A stretch of 64,000 nt of DNA, from assembly GCA_947625605.1 (NCBI GenBank), contig CANQOY010000002.1, positions 60,399-124,398 on the forward strand, in the 5' to 3' direction. Each line of letters opens with the position of its first letter. Position 1 is the stretch's first letter. Position numbers and translations under genes: made by a program. Under the pieces are notes generated by a model. That model searched no databases. It was not told the origin of the DNA and saw only the letters and a list, made by a program, of their open reading frames with translations. The stretch is from an uncultured Clostridia bacterium (GTDB lineage: Bacteria; Bacillota; Clostridia; Christensenellales; Borkfalkiaceae). This document shows, in pieces, positions 25,655 to 34,583 of this stretch.

Positions 25655-26347
25655 ATGAAACACAACGCAGGCGGGATCGCACTCGACATTTCGAAGAAGA
25701 TCATAGACGGATTTCTCGCGGGCATGCTCATTTCTCTCGGCGGGGCGGTGTACCTCGCTTGCCGCTTCGGGCTGACGGAGAGCCCCGCGGTGCCTTACTA
25801 CGGCCAGTACGTGGGCGCGCTCCTGTTCTCCATGGCGCTGCTGTGCATCTGCATGCGCGGCTACGCCCTCTACACGGGGAAGATCGGCCTCCTCCCCGCG
25901 AGCCATACGAAGGAGGACGTCTCCGTGCTCCTGCTCTGCCTGCTCGGGAATGTCCTCGGGACGGTCGCCTTCGGCTACCTCATCGCGTACCTCTTCCCCC
26001 ACCTGAAAGAGAGCGCCGCCCTGCTCTGCGGAGAGGCGGGCAAGTTGGGGCAGGGCTACCACATGGGGCTGTTGCGGGCCTTCCTGTGCGGGATCCTGGT
26101 CTATCTCGCCATCGACCTCTACCGCAACAACCATTCCGCGCTCGGCATCGTGCTCTGCATCCCCGCCTTCATTCTGAGCGGATACGAACACTCCATTGCG
26201 GACATGTTCTACTTCGCCGCCTCGGGCATCGCCTCCATCGAGGCCTTCCTCTATCTCATGCTCATCGTCCTCGGGAACTCCGCGGGCGCGCTGCTCATCC
26301 CCCTTCTGCAAATGATCCGTCGCCCGGATCCGCCGCAGAAGAGATGA
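25655..26347 (+). CDS. Formate/nitrite transporter (FNT) family channel
   Basis: The protein has 230 residues from the ATG at 25655 with GGAAGGAG upstream; the longer ORF start has no support. Six transmembrane helices are present with the FNT half-repeat layout. Examples are FLAGMLISLGGAVYLACRFG, VLLLCLLGNVLGTVAFGYL, LGQGYHMGLLRAFLCGILVYLA and a re-entrant IPAFILSGYEHSIADMFYF, whose GYEHSIAnM-type motif includes the pore His. It forms a pentameric channel for formate or a similar small monovalent anion. No pyruvate formate-lyase gene is nearby, so the substrate remains open (formate, nitrite or hydrosulfide). Confidence 0.93.
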   Translation: MKHNAGGIALDISKKIIDGFLAGMLISLGGAVYLACRFGLTESPAVPYYGQYVGALLFSMALLCICMRGYALYTGKIGLLPASHTKEDVSVLLLCLLGNVLGTVAFGYLIAYLFPHLKESAALLCGEAGKLGQGYHMGLLRAFLCGILVYLAIDLYRNNHSALGIVLCIPAFILSGYEHSIADMFYFAASGIASIEAFLYLMLIVLGNSAGALLIPLLQMIRRPDPPQKR

Positions 26348-26362
26348 CGGCTATTAAGGCAA

Positions 26363-26397
26363 CAAAAAACCTCGCCTTCGGTTTAGGCGAGGTTTTT
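26363..26397. terminator. Bidirectional terminator between FNT gene and acpP
   Basis: AAAAAACCTCGCC and GGCGAGGTTTTTT form a 13-bp stem with T-runs for both convergent genes. Confidence 0.93.
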
Positions 26398-26413
26398 TCG
26401 GCCGAACAAAAGC

Positions 26414-26641
26414 TCATTTGCCGAGGCGCTCCATCATTTCGACGATGTCCTGCACCGTCTTGACGTTCTCCACCTCCCCCTCGGGAAGGGTGACGCCGTA
26501 CTCATCCTCAATGGTCATCATGAGTTCGACGACGTCGAGAGAATCCGCGCCGAGATCCTTGACGACTTCGGATTCGGGTGTGATCGTGTCTGCCGCAATA
26601 CCGAGCTGATCGGCAAGCATTTTACAAACTTTCTCGTACAT
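26414..26641 (-). CDS. acpP: Acyl carrier protein
   Basis: The 75 residues are acidic, as usual for ACP. The phosphopantetheine Ser is in LGADSLDVVELMMTIEDEY. GGAGG lies six bases before the ATG at 26641. It carries acyl chains on the 4'-phosphopantetheine arm for fatty-acid synthesis. It has its own consensus promoter and ends at the shared terminator, so it is a single-gene unit here, not part of a fab operon. Confidence 0.97.
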   Translation of the reverse strand: MYEKVCKMLADQLGIAADTITPESEVVKDLGADSLDVVELMMTIEDEYGVTLPEGEVENVKTVQDIVEMMERLGK

Positions 26642-26682
26642 GATTATTCCTCCAAAGCTCCGCAAGAGCGGGATCGTTTCCT

Positions 26683-26711
26683 ATTTTACCGCATTTTTTC
26701 ACAGATGTCAA
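26683..26711 (-). promoter_or_regulatory. Promoter of acpP
   Basis: On the minus strand TTGACA, a 17-bp spacer and TAAAAT. Confidence 0.82.
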
Positions 26712-26740
26712 TAATTTTTCGGGAAAAACCTCTAAAACGT

Positions 26741-27232
26741 TTACTTTGCGAATAATTCGGCGAGGGCGGCATGCCATTCGCGCTCGCTGTACCGCGGGTT
26801 GGCGGGAGAGGTGGAGGGCATTCTCCGCGCCATCGGCAGCGCCTGCGGAGCGTGCGCGGCCAGCAGATCGTATGCCTTCACGCCGTTGCAGAGAATGCCT
26901 CTGAGGGGGGCATGTCCGAGGATGACGCCGAGATCCACCGCCTGCTCGCCTCGGATGGAGGCGTCTGCCGAGCCCTTGACCTCGCATGAGGCCACCATGT
27001 CCCAAAGAGCGATGTGATTTTCGTGCAGGAAACGCATTTTTTGGGGAACGGTCTCGGGCATGGGTACGGCAAAGAAGGCGGAGAGCATTTTCCAAAATCT
27101 GTTCTGCGGGTTGCCGTAATAAAACCCCTCCGCGCGGCTCATGACGGAGGGAAAGCTCCCCAAGATCAGCACTCTGCTCTCCGCGTCGAACACGGGAGCA
27201 AAGCCCTCCGCCGCCGAGACGACGGCCGTCAC
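26741..27232 (-). CDS. DNA-deoxyinosine glycosylase, uracil-DNA glycosylase superfamily
   Basis: I start this 163-residue protein at the GTG at 27232, which overlaps the stop of the M16 gene as GTGA; the ORF-track N-terminus is the neighbour in another frame. The sequence RVLILGSFPSVMSRAEGFYY followed by NPQNRFWKML is the active-site and DNA-binding signature of the hypoxanthine/deoxyinosine branch of the UDG fold. It removes deaminated adenine from DNA. CNGVKAYDLL and the C-terminal LPSTSPANP-like loop (MPSTSPANPRYS) are the other family motifs. Last gene of a long coupled run that also carries uvrC and mutS2. Confidence 0.85.
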   Translation of the reverse strand: MTAVVSAAEGFAPVFDAESRVLILGSFPSVMSRAEGFYYGNPQNRFWKMLSAFFAVPMPETVPQKMRFLHENHIALWDMVASCEVKGSADASIRGEQAVDLGVILGHAPLRGILCNGVKAYDLLAAHAPQALPMARRMPSTSPANPRYSEREWHAALAELFAK

Positions 27233-28464
27233 GGGAAGATCTTCTCCGCGTTTCCGACGGACGCCGCAGCCATGCGCGAGAAGTCGAAATTCTCGGAGAT
27301 GGCGCGCATCACGTCGTCGCGGGTGAGCGCGGAGATCTGCGCCATGTGCCGCTCGAAGTCGTAGACCTCGCCGGAATAGAGCAGCCGCCGCCCGTAGAGG
27401 AGCATCTGCGAGGAGGTGTTTTCCTGCGAAAAGATATTGCCCGAGCGCAGCTGTTCCCTGCCGCGCAGGAACTCCTCCTCCGTGACGCCCTCCCGGCAAA
27501 ACTGCTCCACGACCTCGACGACCGCCCGCGCCGCTTCCGCCGCCTTTTGCGGGTTGACGCCCGCGTACACCCCTACCATGCCCGCCTCCTCATAGTGAGA
27601 AGTGTAGGAATACACGGAATAGGCGAGCCCCAATTCCTCGCGCACGCGCTTGAAGAGACGGGAGCTCATGCCGCCCCCTAAAATGGTATTCATCACCTGC
27701 ACGGCATAGTAGCTGTCGTCCCCCCGCGGGACGGAGGGAAAGGCGATCGCGAAGTGCGCCTGCTCGATGGGCTTCTTCCGAAAGAGGTTCCCCTTCTTCC
27801 AGACGACCTGCTTCTCCCGCTGTACGAACCGCGTGCGCTCCAACCCGCCGAAATATTCTTCGGTGAGCTTTACGGCTTCCTCCGTGCCGATATTGCCCGC
27901 AAAGGAGACGACGATGTTCTCCGTGCAGTAGCGCTCCCGCTTGTAGCGCAGGATATCTTCGCGCGTAAACGCCTTGACATTCTTTTTGGGCCCGAGGATG
28001 TTCCTGCCGTAATTTTCCTTGCCGAACGCGGCGCGGGAGAGAAGATCGAGGCAGAGATCTTCGGGGGTATCCTCATCCATGCCGATCTCTTCGAGCACGA
28101 CGCCCTTCTCGCGCTTCATCTCCTCTTCGGGGAAGTTTGCATTCAGGAAGAGGTCGCAGAGGAGCGCGAAGGCGTCCGCCGCGTGGTCGGAAGTCGCCTT
28201 TGCGTAATAGCAGGTGAGATCCTTGCCCGTGAAGGCGTTGACCTGCGCGCCCAATGCGTCGAAGGCGTCCGAGATCTCAAACGCCGTCCGCGTAGGGGTC
28301 CCCTTGAACTGCATGTGCTCGATGAAGTGGGAGATGCCGTCCTCCGCGTCCGTCTCGAAGGCCGCACCCGTGCCGACGAGCACGCCCATCGTGACGGAGA
28401 GCAGCCCCTCCATATGTTTGACGATGAGGCGCACGCCGTTCCCAAGTTGTCTTGTTTCCACCAT
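27229..28464 (-). CDS. M16-family zinc peptidase (YmxG/MlpA-like)
   Basis: The protein has 411 residues from MVETRQLGNGVRL at 28464 with AGAGGAAT upstream. The inverted zinc motif HFIEHMQFKG gives the His-x-x-Glu-His site. The third ligand is the Glu in EKGVVLEEIGMDED, and the C-terminal half has the second pitrilysin lobe with SRLFKRVREELGLAYSVYS. It degrades or processes peptides. In Bacillus its relative lies next to ylxY, and here too a ylxY-like gene is immediately upstream (38 bp). No export signal is present. Confidence 0.92.
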   Translation of the reverse strand: MVETRQLGNGVRLIVKHMEGLLSVTMGVLVGTGAAFETDAEDGISHFIEHMQFKGTPTRTAFEISDAFDALGAQVNAFTGKDLTCYYAKATSDHAADAFALLCDLFLNANFPEEEMKREKGVVLEEIGMDEDTPEDLCLDLLSRAAFGKENYGRNILGPKKNVKAFTREDILRYKRERYCTENIVVSFAGNIGTEEAVKLTEEYFGGLERTRFVQREKQVVWKKGNLFRKKPIEQAHFAIAFPSVPRGDDSYYAVQVMNTILGGGMSSRLFKRVREELGLAYSVYSYTSHYEEAGMVGVYAGVNPQKAAEAARAVVEVVEQFCREGVTEEEFLRGREQLRSGNIFSQENTSSQMLLYGRRLLYSGEVYDFERHMAQISALTRDDVMRAISENFDFSRMAAASVGNAEKIFP

Positions 28465-28501
28465 AGGTATTCCTCTCATATGTAAATGTTGTTCCGAAAC
28501 G

Positions 28502-29206
28502 CTAACCGAGGTTCTCCCCCACCGCGATCGCCCGCAGCCCCCGCTCCCGATAGGCTTTGAGAATGGCGGGCAGCGCCTTTAAGGTATGCGCCATGGGGTG
28601 CATCAGGATAAAATCGCCTCCCTCCACGCCCTCGGTGGCGCGGCGGAAAACCAAATTTTCGTCCTCATCCCGCCAATCGATCGTATCTTTGCTCCAAAGG
28701 ATGGTCTTCATGTCCATCGCCTCGGCGGCGCGCACCGTCTCGTCGGAATACGCCCCCGAAGGCGGCGCAAACAGCGTGACGGGGATATGCGTGATGAGGG
28801 AGATGAGTTGGGCGCTCGTGGCGATCTCCCTGACGTTCGTCTCGTAATCGAGCTTGTCGTGGCTCAGGTGAAAGTAGCCGTGGGAGCCGATCTCATGCCC
28901 GCGCGCGGCGATCGCCTTCACGCAGTCCACGTTATCGTCCGCCCAGCTTCCGCCGAGGAAGAAGGTCGCGGTGGCGCCGTATTCTTCGAGCACGTCGAGG
29001 ATGCCGTACACCTCTTCGGTGCCCCAATAGACGTTGAACATGAGGGAGACGCCGTCCTCCGCACTGCCGCGGCGGTAGACCCTGTCCTCCAAACCCACCG
29101 CGGGGCCCGCGACGGGCAGAAGACACACGGCCGCTACGACGACGAGAATGAGCGCGAGCGCTCCGTTTGTGAGCGCGGATACCGCGCGGGATGAAAGTCT
29201 TTTCAA
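28502..29206 (-). CDS. Polysaccharide deacetylase-fold protein (YlxY-like), signal-anchored
   Basis: The 234 residues start at a TTG (29206) preceded by GAGGCAAACTG. One N-terminal helix (NGALALILVVVAAVCLLPV) would export or anchor it. The NodB domain follows: GVSLMFNVYWGTEEV, ATATFFLGGSWADD, the metal-binding HEIGSHGYFHLSHDKL and LFAPPSGAYSDE. The usual catalytic TFDDGP is replaced by MFNVYWG, as in the YlxY branch, so normal deacetylase activity is doubtful. The neighbouring M16 peptidase reproduces the Bacillus ylxY-mlpA order. Role unknown. Confidence 0.85.
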   Translation of the reverse strand: MKRLSSRAVSALTNGALALILVVVAAVCLLPVAGPAVGLEDRVYRRGSAEDGVSLMFNVYWGTEEVYGILDVLEEYGATATFFLGGSWADDNVDCVKAIAARGHEIGSHGYFHLSHDKLDYETNVREIATSAQLISLITHIPVTLFAPPSGAYSDETVRAAEAMDMKTILWSKDTIDWRDEDENLVFRRATEGVEGGDFILMHPMAHTLKALPAILKAYRERGLRAIAVGENLG

Positions 29207-29314
29207 CAGTTTGCCTCAAACAACGGGAGTTTATAGCCTATCCTATTGTCGGAAACCGCATTTTATTCCTCTTTCCCGCGCGCAGAAAAACCCGCGCCTG
29301 CGCCTCCGCACGGA

Positions 29315-31663
29315 TCAGCGCAGCGTTGCGATGGTCACGCCGCTCTCGCCCTCTCCGTATTTCCCGAGGCGGAAACTCTCCACCCGCTTGTGCTTTTTGA
29401 GCAGCGCATGCACGGCGGCGCGGAGCTTGCCCGTCCCCATGCCGTGCACGATGCGCACCTCCGAAAGGTTGGCAAGCACAGCGCTGTCTAAAAATTTTTC
29501 GAGTTCGGACTCCATCTCCGCCGTCGTCATGCCGATGAGGTTGATCTCCGAGCGCACGGCGGCGCGGTCGGAAAGCGTCTGCGTGACGCGGACCTGCGCC
29601 TTTTCCCTCTTTTGGGGAGAGGGCACAAAGAGATCGGAAAACTCCGCCTTTACGCGAAGCGCGCCCGCCTGCACTTCCGCCGTCTGCTTACTGCGGGAGA
29701 GGGAGAGCACCGTCCCCTCCGTCTGCAAGCTGCCGACATACACGCGGTCGCCCTCTTTCAGCGAGGAGATCTCCACGGGAATCGCACGGATCGGAGCCTC
29801 TTCCTCGGACATGGTACCCTTCTGCATTTGATTTTTCCGCGTCCGCGCCGCAATGAGATCGCTCTCGGAGAGGGTCTCTTTGCGGAAGATCTCCTCGATC
29901 TCCGCAAGAAGTTCCTCCGCCCTTGCGGTGCGTTCGGAGACGATCCGCCTCGCCTCGGCCTTGGAGGAGGCGAGAAATTTCTCGCGCTCTCTTGCGAATT
30001 TTTCCTCCTCCCGTTCGAGCGCGCCGAGCCGCTCCCGCCACTCGCGTTTGAGCTCCTCGGCCCGCGCCCTGCTCTCTTCGGCGCGCACACGGCTCTCCTC
30101 GGCCGCCCGCAGCGTCCGCTCGAAGGCCCGCGCCCCCTCCGAAAGATAGCCGCGCGCTTCCTCGACCGTCTCCTCGGGAAGGCCGAGCCGCGTGCAGATC
30201 GCGAGCGCGTTGGAGGAGCCGGGCTCCCCCATTTTCAGGCGGTACAGGGGGCGGAACCCGTCCGCGTCGAACTCCATGCTGCCGTTTTCCATGCCGGGCG
30301 TCTCATAGGCAAACTCTTTGAGCGAGCCGTAGTGCGTCGTCACGATCCCGCGGCACCCCTTCCGCATGAGGGCGGAGAGAACGGCGCGGGCGAGGGCCTG
30401 CCCCTCCTCCGGATCGGTACCGCCGCCGGGCTCATCAATGAGGACGAAGGAATTTTCCCCCGCATGCCGCAGGATCTCGCGGAGACTGACGATGTGCGAG
30501 GAGAACGTGGAGAGATTTTCTTCGATGGATTGGCTGTCGCCCACGTCGCAGAACACGCTGCCGACGCAGAGGCGCGTCCCCTCCGCGGCGGGGACGAAGA
30601 GGCCGCACGCCGCCATGAGGCAGAACAGGCCGCACATTTTCAGGGTGACCGTCTTGCCGCCCGTATTTGCGCCCGAGAGGATGAGGAAGCGGTAGTTCTC
30701 GCCCACGGAAACGGAGACGGGAACGGCCGTCTTTTGGTCGAGCAGGGGATGCCTGCCCTTGACGATATCCACGATCCCCTTGGCATTGAGCGCGGGCATG
30801 GTGGCATGCAACGCGTAGCCGTACTCCGCGCGGGCATAAAATGTATCCGCCTCCGAGACGAGGGCGAGAGAGGTTTCGAGCGCGGCGCGGATCCTGCCGA
30901 TGCGTTTGGAGAGATCGCCTAAAATGCGCTCGACTTCCTCCTTTTCGTCGAGGGTGAGCGAGCGGAGTTCGTTGTTCATTTCGAGGATCTCCTCGGGCTC
31001 GAGGAACACGGTGGACCCGCTCTGGGAACGGTCGTGCACGAAACCGCGGATGCTGCGCTTATACTCCGCCTTGACGGGGATGACGAAGCGGTCGCCGCGC
31101 ACGGTGACGATGCCGTCCTGCAAATACTTCCTGTCGTCGCCCGTCAGATACTGCGAGAGCTTGGCGCGGATGCGCTCGCCGAGCAGGCGGATCTCCCGCC
31201 GCAGGGAAAAGAGCCTCTCGCTTGCGGTGTCCGCCACGTCGTCCTCGCTGACGATCTTCGCGGCGATCTCCGCTTCAAGCCCCCTGTCAAAGACGAGCCG
31301 CTCCGCAAGCCCGCGGAAGAGACGGATGCTCTCATCCGAGAGTGCGGTAACGGAGTCATAGAAAACGCGCACGGAGCGAAGCATCCGCCCGCAGTCCATG
31401 AGTTCCGCACAGGTGAGCGTCGCCCCCTTTTCGGCGCGTTCGAGTTTATCGCCGCACGGAGGGAAGTACTCCACCCGTCCCGCGCCGAGGAAGAACAGAA
31501 GGCGCGTCGCCTCGTCCGTCATGGCGAGGCGCGTCCTCGCCTCCTCGATCTCCTCCGTCGGCTCCAACGCTTCGAGCGCCGCCTTGCTCTCGTCGAGCAC
31601 GGCATACGAGGCCGTGAGCGATAAAATTTTGTCCAGCTCCAAGAGCTCCCTGCTGCTCTTCAT
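29315..31663 (-). CDS. mutS2: Endonuclease MutS2
   Basis: The 782 residues match MutS2. They comprise a lever/clamp region, the MutS ATPase with Walker A LILSGANTGGKTVTLK, the signature STFSSHIVSLREIL and VLIDEPGGGTDP, a long charged coiled coil (REKFLASSKAEARRIVSE), and a C-terminal Smr nuclease domain (EVRIVHGMGTGKLR). MutS2 binds branched DNA or collided ribosomes and is not a mismatch-repair protein. The start overlaps the U32 gene stop as ATGA. The usual DLR of the Smr domain is replaced by NLIGMT. Confidence 0.97.
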   Translation of the reverse strand: MKSSRELLELDKILSLTASYAVLDESKAALEALEPTEEIEEARTRLAMTDEATRLLFFLGAGRVEYFPPCGDKLERAEKGATLTCAELMDCGRMLRSVRVFYDSVTALSDESIRLFRGLAERLVFDRGLEAEIAAKIVSEDDVADTASERLFSLRREIRLLGERIRAKLSQYLTGDDRKYLQDGIVTVRGDRFVIPVKAEYKRSIRGFVHDRSQSGSTVFLEPEEILEMNNELRSLTLDEKEEVERILGDLSKRIGRIRAALETSLALVSEADTFYARAEYGYALHATMPALNAKGIVDIVKGRHPLLDQKTAVPVSVSVGENYRFLILSGANTGGKTVTLKMCGLFCLMAACGLFVPAAEGTRLCVGSVFCDVGDSQSIEENLSTFSSHIVSLREILRHAGENSFVLIDEPGGGTDPEEGQALARAVLSALMRKGCRGIVTTHYGSLKEFAYETPGMENGSMEFDADGFRPLYRLKMGEPGSSNALAICTRLGLPEETVEEARGYLSEGARAFERTLRAAEESRVRAEESRARAEELKREWRERLGALEREEEKFAREREKFLASSKAEARRIVSERTARAEELLAEIEEIFRKETLSESDLIAARTRKNQMQKGTMSEEEAPIRAIPVEISSLKEGDRVYVGSLQTEGTVLSLSRSKQTAEVQAGALRVKAEFSDLFVPSPQKREKAQVRVTQTLSDRAAVRSEINLIGMTTAEMESELEKFLDSAVLANLSEVRIVHGMGTGKLRAAVHALLKKHKRVESFRLGKYGEGESGVTIATLR

Positions 31664-33777
31664 AAGATCCCTCTCGAAAAGTGTCCGCCCGTGCTCTCCT
31701 TCGGGCGCGCGCGCTTTGCGCTGTCGTCGTACAGCGCGGAAGGCACGCCCTCCGTCTCACGGAGAAAAGCGCAGTTATAGACCTCGAATCGGCATACCAT
31801 GTCCGAGGTCCGATACCTGCGAAGCAAAAATACACGTCCCGCTTCGTCCGTCATGCGGTAGAGATCTCTCCGATCGCAATCCGCGCATGTGCGCTCAAAG
31901 GGGCAGTAGCAAAGATCCATGAGTTTGATGTCCCCGCCCGCGAGGAAGAAGGCGCCGTCTGCGGCGAGCGCGCCGATCTCAGGGAGGGTGAGCTCTTTCG
32001 AGAGCGCAAAATAGGTTGCGGCCTCCCGCACCCCTGCCACGGCGTAGCGGTTGGTCAGGTTGAACCCCGTGCCCGCAAAGAGTTTGAGGCCGTACTTCCT
32101 CGCGAGCGCAATGCCGTAGTATCCCTCGCAATAGATGCCGTCGAACGAGCCGAACTGCCCCGAAAGCAACGCCTCATCCGCGGCGGTGAAAAAGGGCGGA
32201 AGATAAAGATACGTTTCCCGGCCTCGTGCGCACGGTTCGAGCTTGCGATAGTCCTTTGGCTTGTAGATGAGGATATCCGGGTACCCCATGTCCGAGATCA
32301 CGGCGCGGCGTTCGCCTTTTACGGCTTGGATCGCCGCCGCGGGACGCTCTTTCGGGAACGCTTCATGCACGGGGGAGAAATGCCGCACGAGGGCGGCATA
32401 GAACGCTCTGCGGAGGGCGTTGAGCGCAGACTTGGGCAGAAAGGCCCCCTCCGTCTCCGCCTCTATACGGGGAAGAAAGGGAAGGCCGTCCGTCTTGGAA
32501 AAGCAGGCGGCGAGCTCCTCCGCGGTGAGGGGCGAGCGCTCTGCGGCATCGAGGGGTTCGCCCTCGACGACGACGTCCCCGCACGCCGCCCGCGCGCGTT
32601 CTCCCGCGACAAACCGCAGCGATACGACGATCTCGCGGAGCCGCTTGCCCTGCAATGCGGACGCATTGGATACGGCCGAGGTCGTCAGCCGCACTTCGTC
32701 GCCCTCCCGCAGCCGCATGGGCGAAGAGAGATAGGCGCCGTCGCGGTCCGTCATGGGTACGATCGCCCCGCCGACCTCCTTCCCCTGCCGCAGGATCTTG
32801 CACGCGTCTCCGTTGACAATATGTACTTCTGTGCGGCAAAAGGGCCTACCATGTCTGAACTCGACCCTTCCGATCGCCTCTCCGATATGCCCCTGCACCG
32901 CGCGGGAGAGGAAGCCGCGGCTCTGGCCGAAGCCGAGCCCTTCCGTGTAGTCGCCGCGGTTGTAGGCGCGCCGAAGTTCTTCAAACGCAGCCTCCGCAGG
33001 GGAGCCGTCGAGGAGCGCCCTGTAATATCGGACAGCCGCGCCCACATATTCGGGGCGCCGCATCCTGCCCTCGATCTTGATGGAGGAGACCCCCGCCGCG
33101 AGAAGTTCTCCGAGGCGGCCGCCCAAACACAGATCGGACGTGGAGAGCGCATACGCCTGCGCCTCGTACCCTTTCCGATCGATCGCGTAGCGCTTGCGGC
33201 AGGGCTGCTTGCATCTGCCGCGGTTCCCGCTGTTTCCGCCCGCAAAGGAGGAAAAATAGCATTGGCCGGAAAAGGCCGTACACAGCGCGCCCTGCACAAA
33301 TACTTCCGTCTCGATGACCTTTGAGATGGCACCCATGTCCGCGATCGGCGTCTCACGGGCGAGGACGGCACGGGAGAAGCCGTACTCTCTCGCGACCTCT
33401 GCGCCGCAGAGATTGCAGCAGCCTGCCTGCGTGGAGAGGTGCAGCACGATCTCCGGGCAAAGGCGTTTGAGTTCGCGCCCGAGGAAGAGATCTTGCAGGA
33501 GGATGGCGTCTGCGCCCGCCTCCCATGTGCGCCGCGCCGCAAGAAAGAAGTCCTCCGTTTCCCCATCCTTCACGAGGGTGTTGAGCGCAACGTAAACCTT
33601 TGCTCCGAGGATATGGGCGTACTGCGCCACGCGCGCAAGGGCCTCCGCGTCGAGATTGCTTGCGCCCGCTCGCGCGGAGAACTGTTTCAGCCCCATATAT
33701 ACGGCGTCCGCGCCCGCGTTGAGCGCGACGTATGCCGTCTGTTCGTCCCCCGCAGGGGCAAGGATCTCACACTTCAT
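31660..33777 (-). CDS. U32-family peptidase / tRNA or rRNA hydroxylation protein-like
   Basis: The protein has 705 residues from MKCEILAPAGDEQTAYVALN at 33777, which overlaps the HAD stop as ATGA; the ORF-track N-terminus is the HAD gene in another frame. The U32 signature is KIEGRMRRPEYV, with GNRGRCKQPCRKRY and VFVQGALCTAFSGQC-type Cys motifs before it. A DUF3656 segment follows, and CYCPFERTCADCDR near the end suggests an iron-sulfur site. Members such as RlhA and TrhP hydroxylate rRNA or tRNA rather than cut protein. It carries four copies of the dispersed CATGTC motif. Confidence 0.93.
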   Translation of the reverse strand: MKCEILAPAGDEQTAYVALNAGADAVYMGLKQFSARAGASNLDAEALARVAQYAHILGAKVYVALNTLVKDGETEDFFLAARRTWEAGADAILLQDLFLGRELKRLCPEIVLHLSTQAGCCNLCGAEVAREYGFSRAVLARETPIADMGAISKVIETEVFVQGALCTAFSGQCYFSSFAGGNSGNRGRCKQPCRKRYAIDRKGYEAQAYALSTSDLCLGGRLGELLAAGVSSIKIEGRMRRPEYVGAAVRYYRALLDGSPAEAAFEELRRAYNRGDYTEGLGFGQSRGFLSRAVQGHIGEAIGRVEFRHGRPFCRTEVHIVNGDACKILRQGKEVGGAIVPMTDRDGAYLSSPMRLREGDEVRLTTSAVSNASALQGKRLREIVVSLRFVAGERARAACGDVVVEGEPLDAAERSPLTAEELAACFSKTDGLPFLPRIEAETEGAFLPKSALNALRRAFYAALVRHFSPVHEAFPKERPAAAIQAVKGERRAVISDMGYPDILIYKPKDYRKLEPCARGRETYLYLPPFFTAADEALLSGQFGSFDGIYCEGYYGIALARKYGLKLFAGTGFNLTNRYAVAGVREAATYFALSKELTLPEIGALAADGAFFLAGGDIKLMDLCYCPFERTCADCDRRDLYRMTDEAGRVFLLRRYRTSDMVCRFEVYNCAFLRETEGVPSALYDDSAKRARPKESTGGHFSRGIL

Positions 33778-34583
33778 TGCATTGCATAGTTTTCGATGGC
33801 GAATGCCACGCCGTCCTCCGCGCAGGAGGGCACCACAGTCGCCTCGCGTTTCAGCTGTTCCACCGCGTTGGCGACGGCAAACTTTCCGCCCGCCGCGAGC
33901 AGCATGGGCAAGTCGTTCTCCTGATCCCCGATGGCGGCGATCTCCTCCCGCGGCACGCCGTAATGCGCGGCGAGAAATTCGACGGCCGCGCCCTTCGTCT
34001 GCCCCTTGGGCATGATCTCCACGAGCCACTCGGAGGAAAAGGTGATAAAATACTTCTCCCCGAAGCGCTCTCTGAGGAGCCCGCGCACGGCCGCCTGCTC
34101 CTCGGGCATGCACATCGCGAGCGCCTTGACGACGCGAAGATCCTCGCGTACGATGAGCTCGGATAGGGGCATGTCTGAAACAATGGCCTTGACGCGGCAA
34201 ATTTTCTCATACGCTTCGAGCAGGCCGTTCCTGCGATTGGCGTACATTTCCGAGCCGGCGTAGATGTGGATGTGCATGCCCGCCTCCTCCATGAACCGCA
34301 CGACTTCGAGCGCTTCCGCCCGCGTGAAGGCCTCGTCGCGCAGCAGTTTGCCGCTCGCGATGTCCGCAATCTGCGCGCCCTGAAAGGCGACGACCAACCC
34401 GTCTTCGAGCCCCAGCTCTTTCAGCCGCTGGCGGATGGAGGCGAGCATCCTGCCCGTGCAGACGGCAAATACGCCGCCCGCCCGCCTGTATGCCTCGATG
34501 GCCGCAATGTTGCGGGCAGAGACCGTCCCGTCGTCGCGGACGAGGGTGCCGTCAAAATCCGATAAAAAGATCCGATACTTCAT
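33774..34583 (-). CDS. Cof-type HAD phosphatase
   Basis: The 269 residues contain the HAD motifs in order: I FLSDFDGTLVRDDG, II FAVCTGRM, III the Lys in KGAAVEFLAAHYG, and IV IGDQENDLPMLLAAG. A C2B cap between II and III marks the Cof/YidA subgroup of sugar-phosphate or FMN/PLP phosphatases. The start overlaps the uvrC stop (ATGA) and has GAGGAATT upstream, so it is translated with uvrC. The physiological substrate cannot be read. Confidence 0.93.
   Translation of the reverse strand: MKYRIFLSDFDGTLVRDDGTVSARNIAAIEAYRRAGGVFAVCTGRMLASIRQRLKELGLEDGLVVAFQGAQIADIASGKLLRDEAFTRAEALEVVRFMEEAGMHIHIYAGSEMYANRRNGLLEAYEKICRVKAIVSDMPLSELIVREDLRVVKALAMCMPEEQAAVRGLLRERFGEKYFITFSSEWLVEIMPKGQTKGAAVEFLAAHYGVPREEIAAIGDQENDLPMLLAAGGKFAVANAVEQLKREATVVPSCAEDGVAFAIENYAMQ

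Noticed and set aside
29315-31663. mutS2 as evidence for mismatch repair in this locus
   Set aside because: The C-terminal Smr domain and missing mismatch-binding N-domain mark MutS2, which does not act in mismatch repair.
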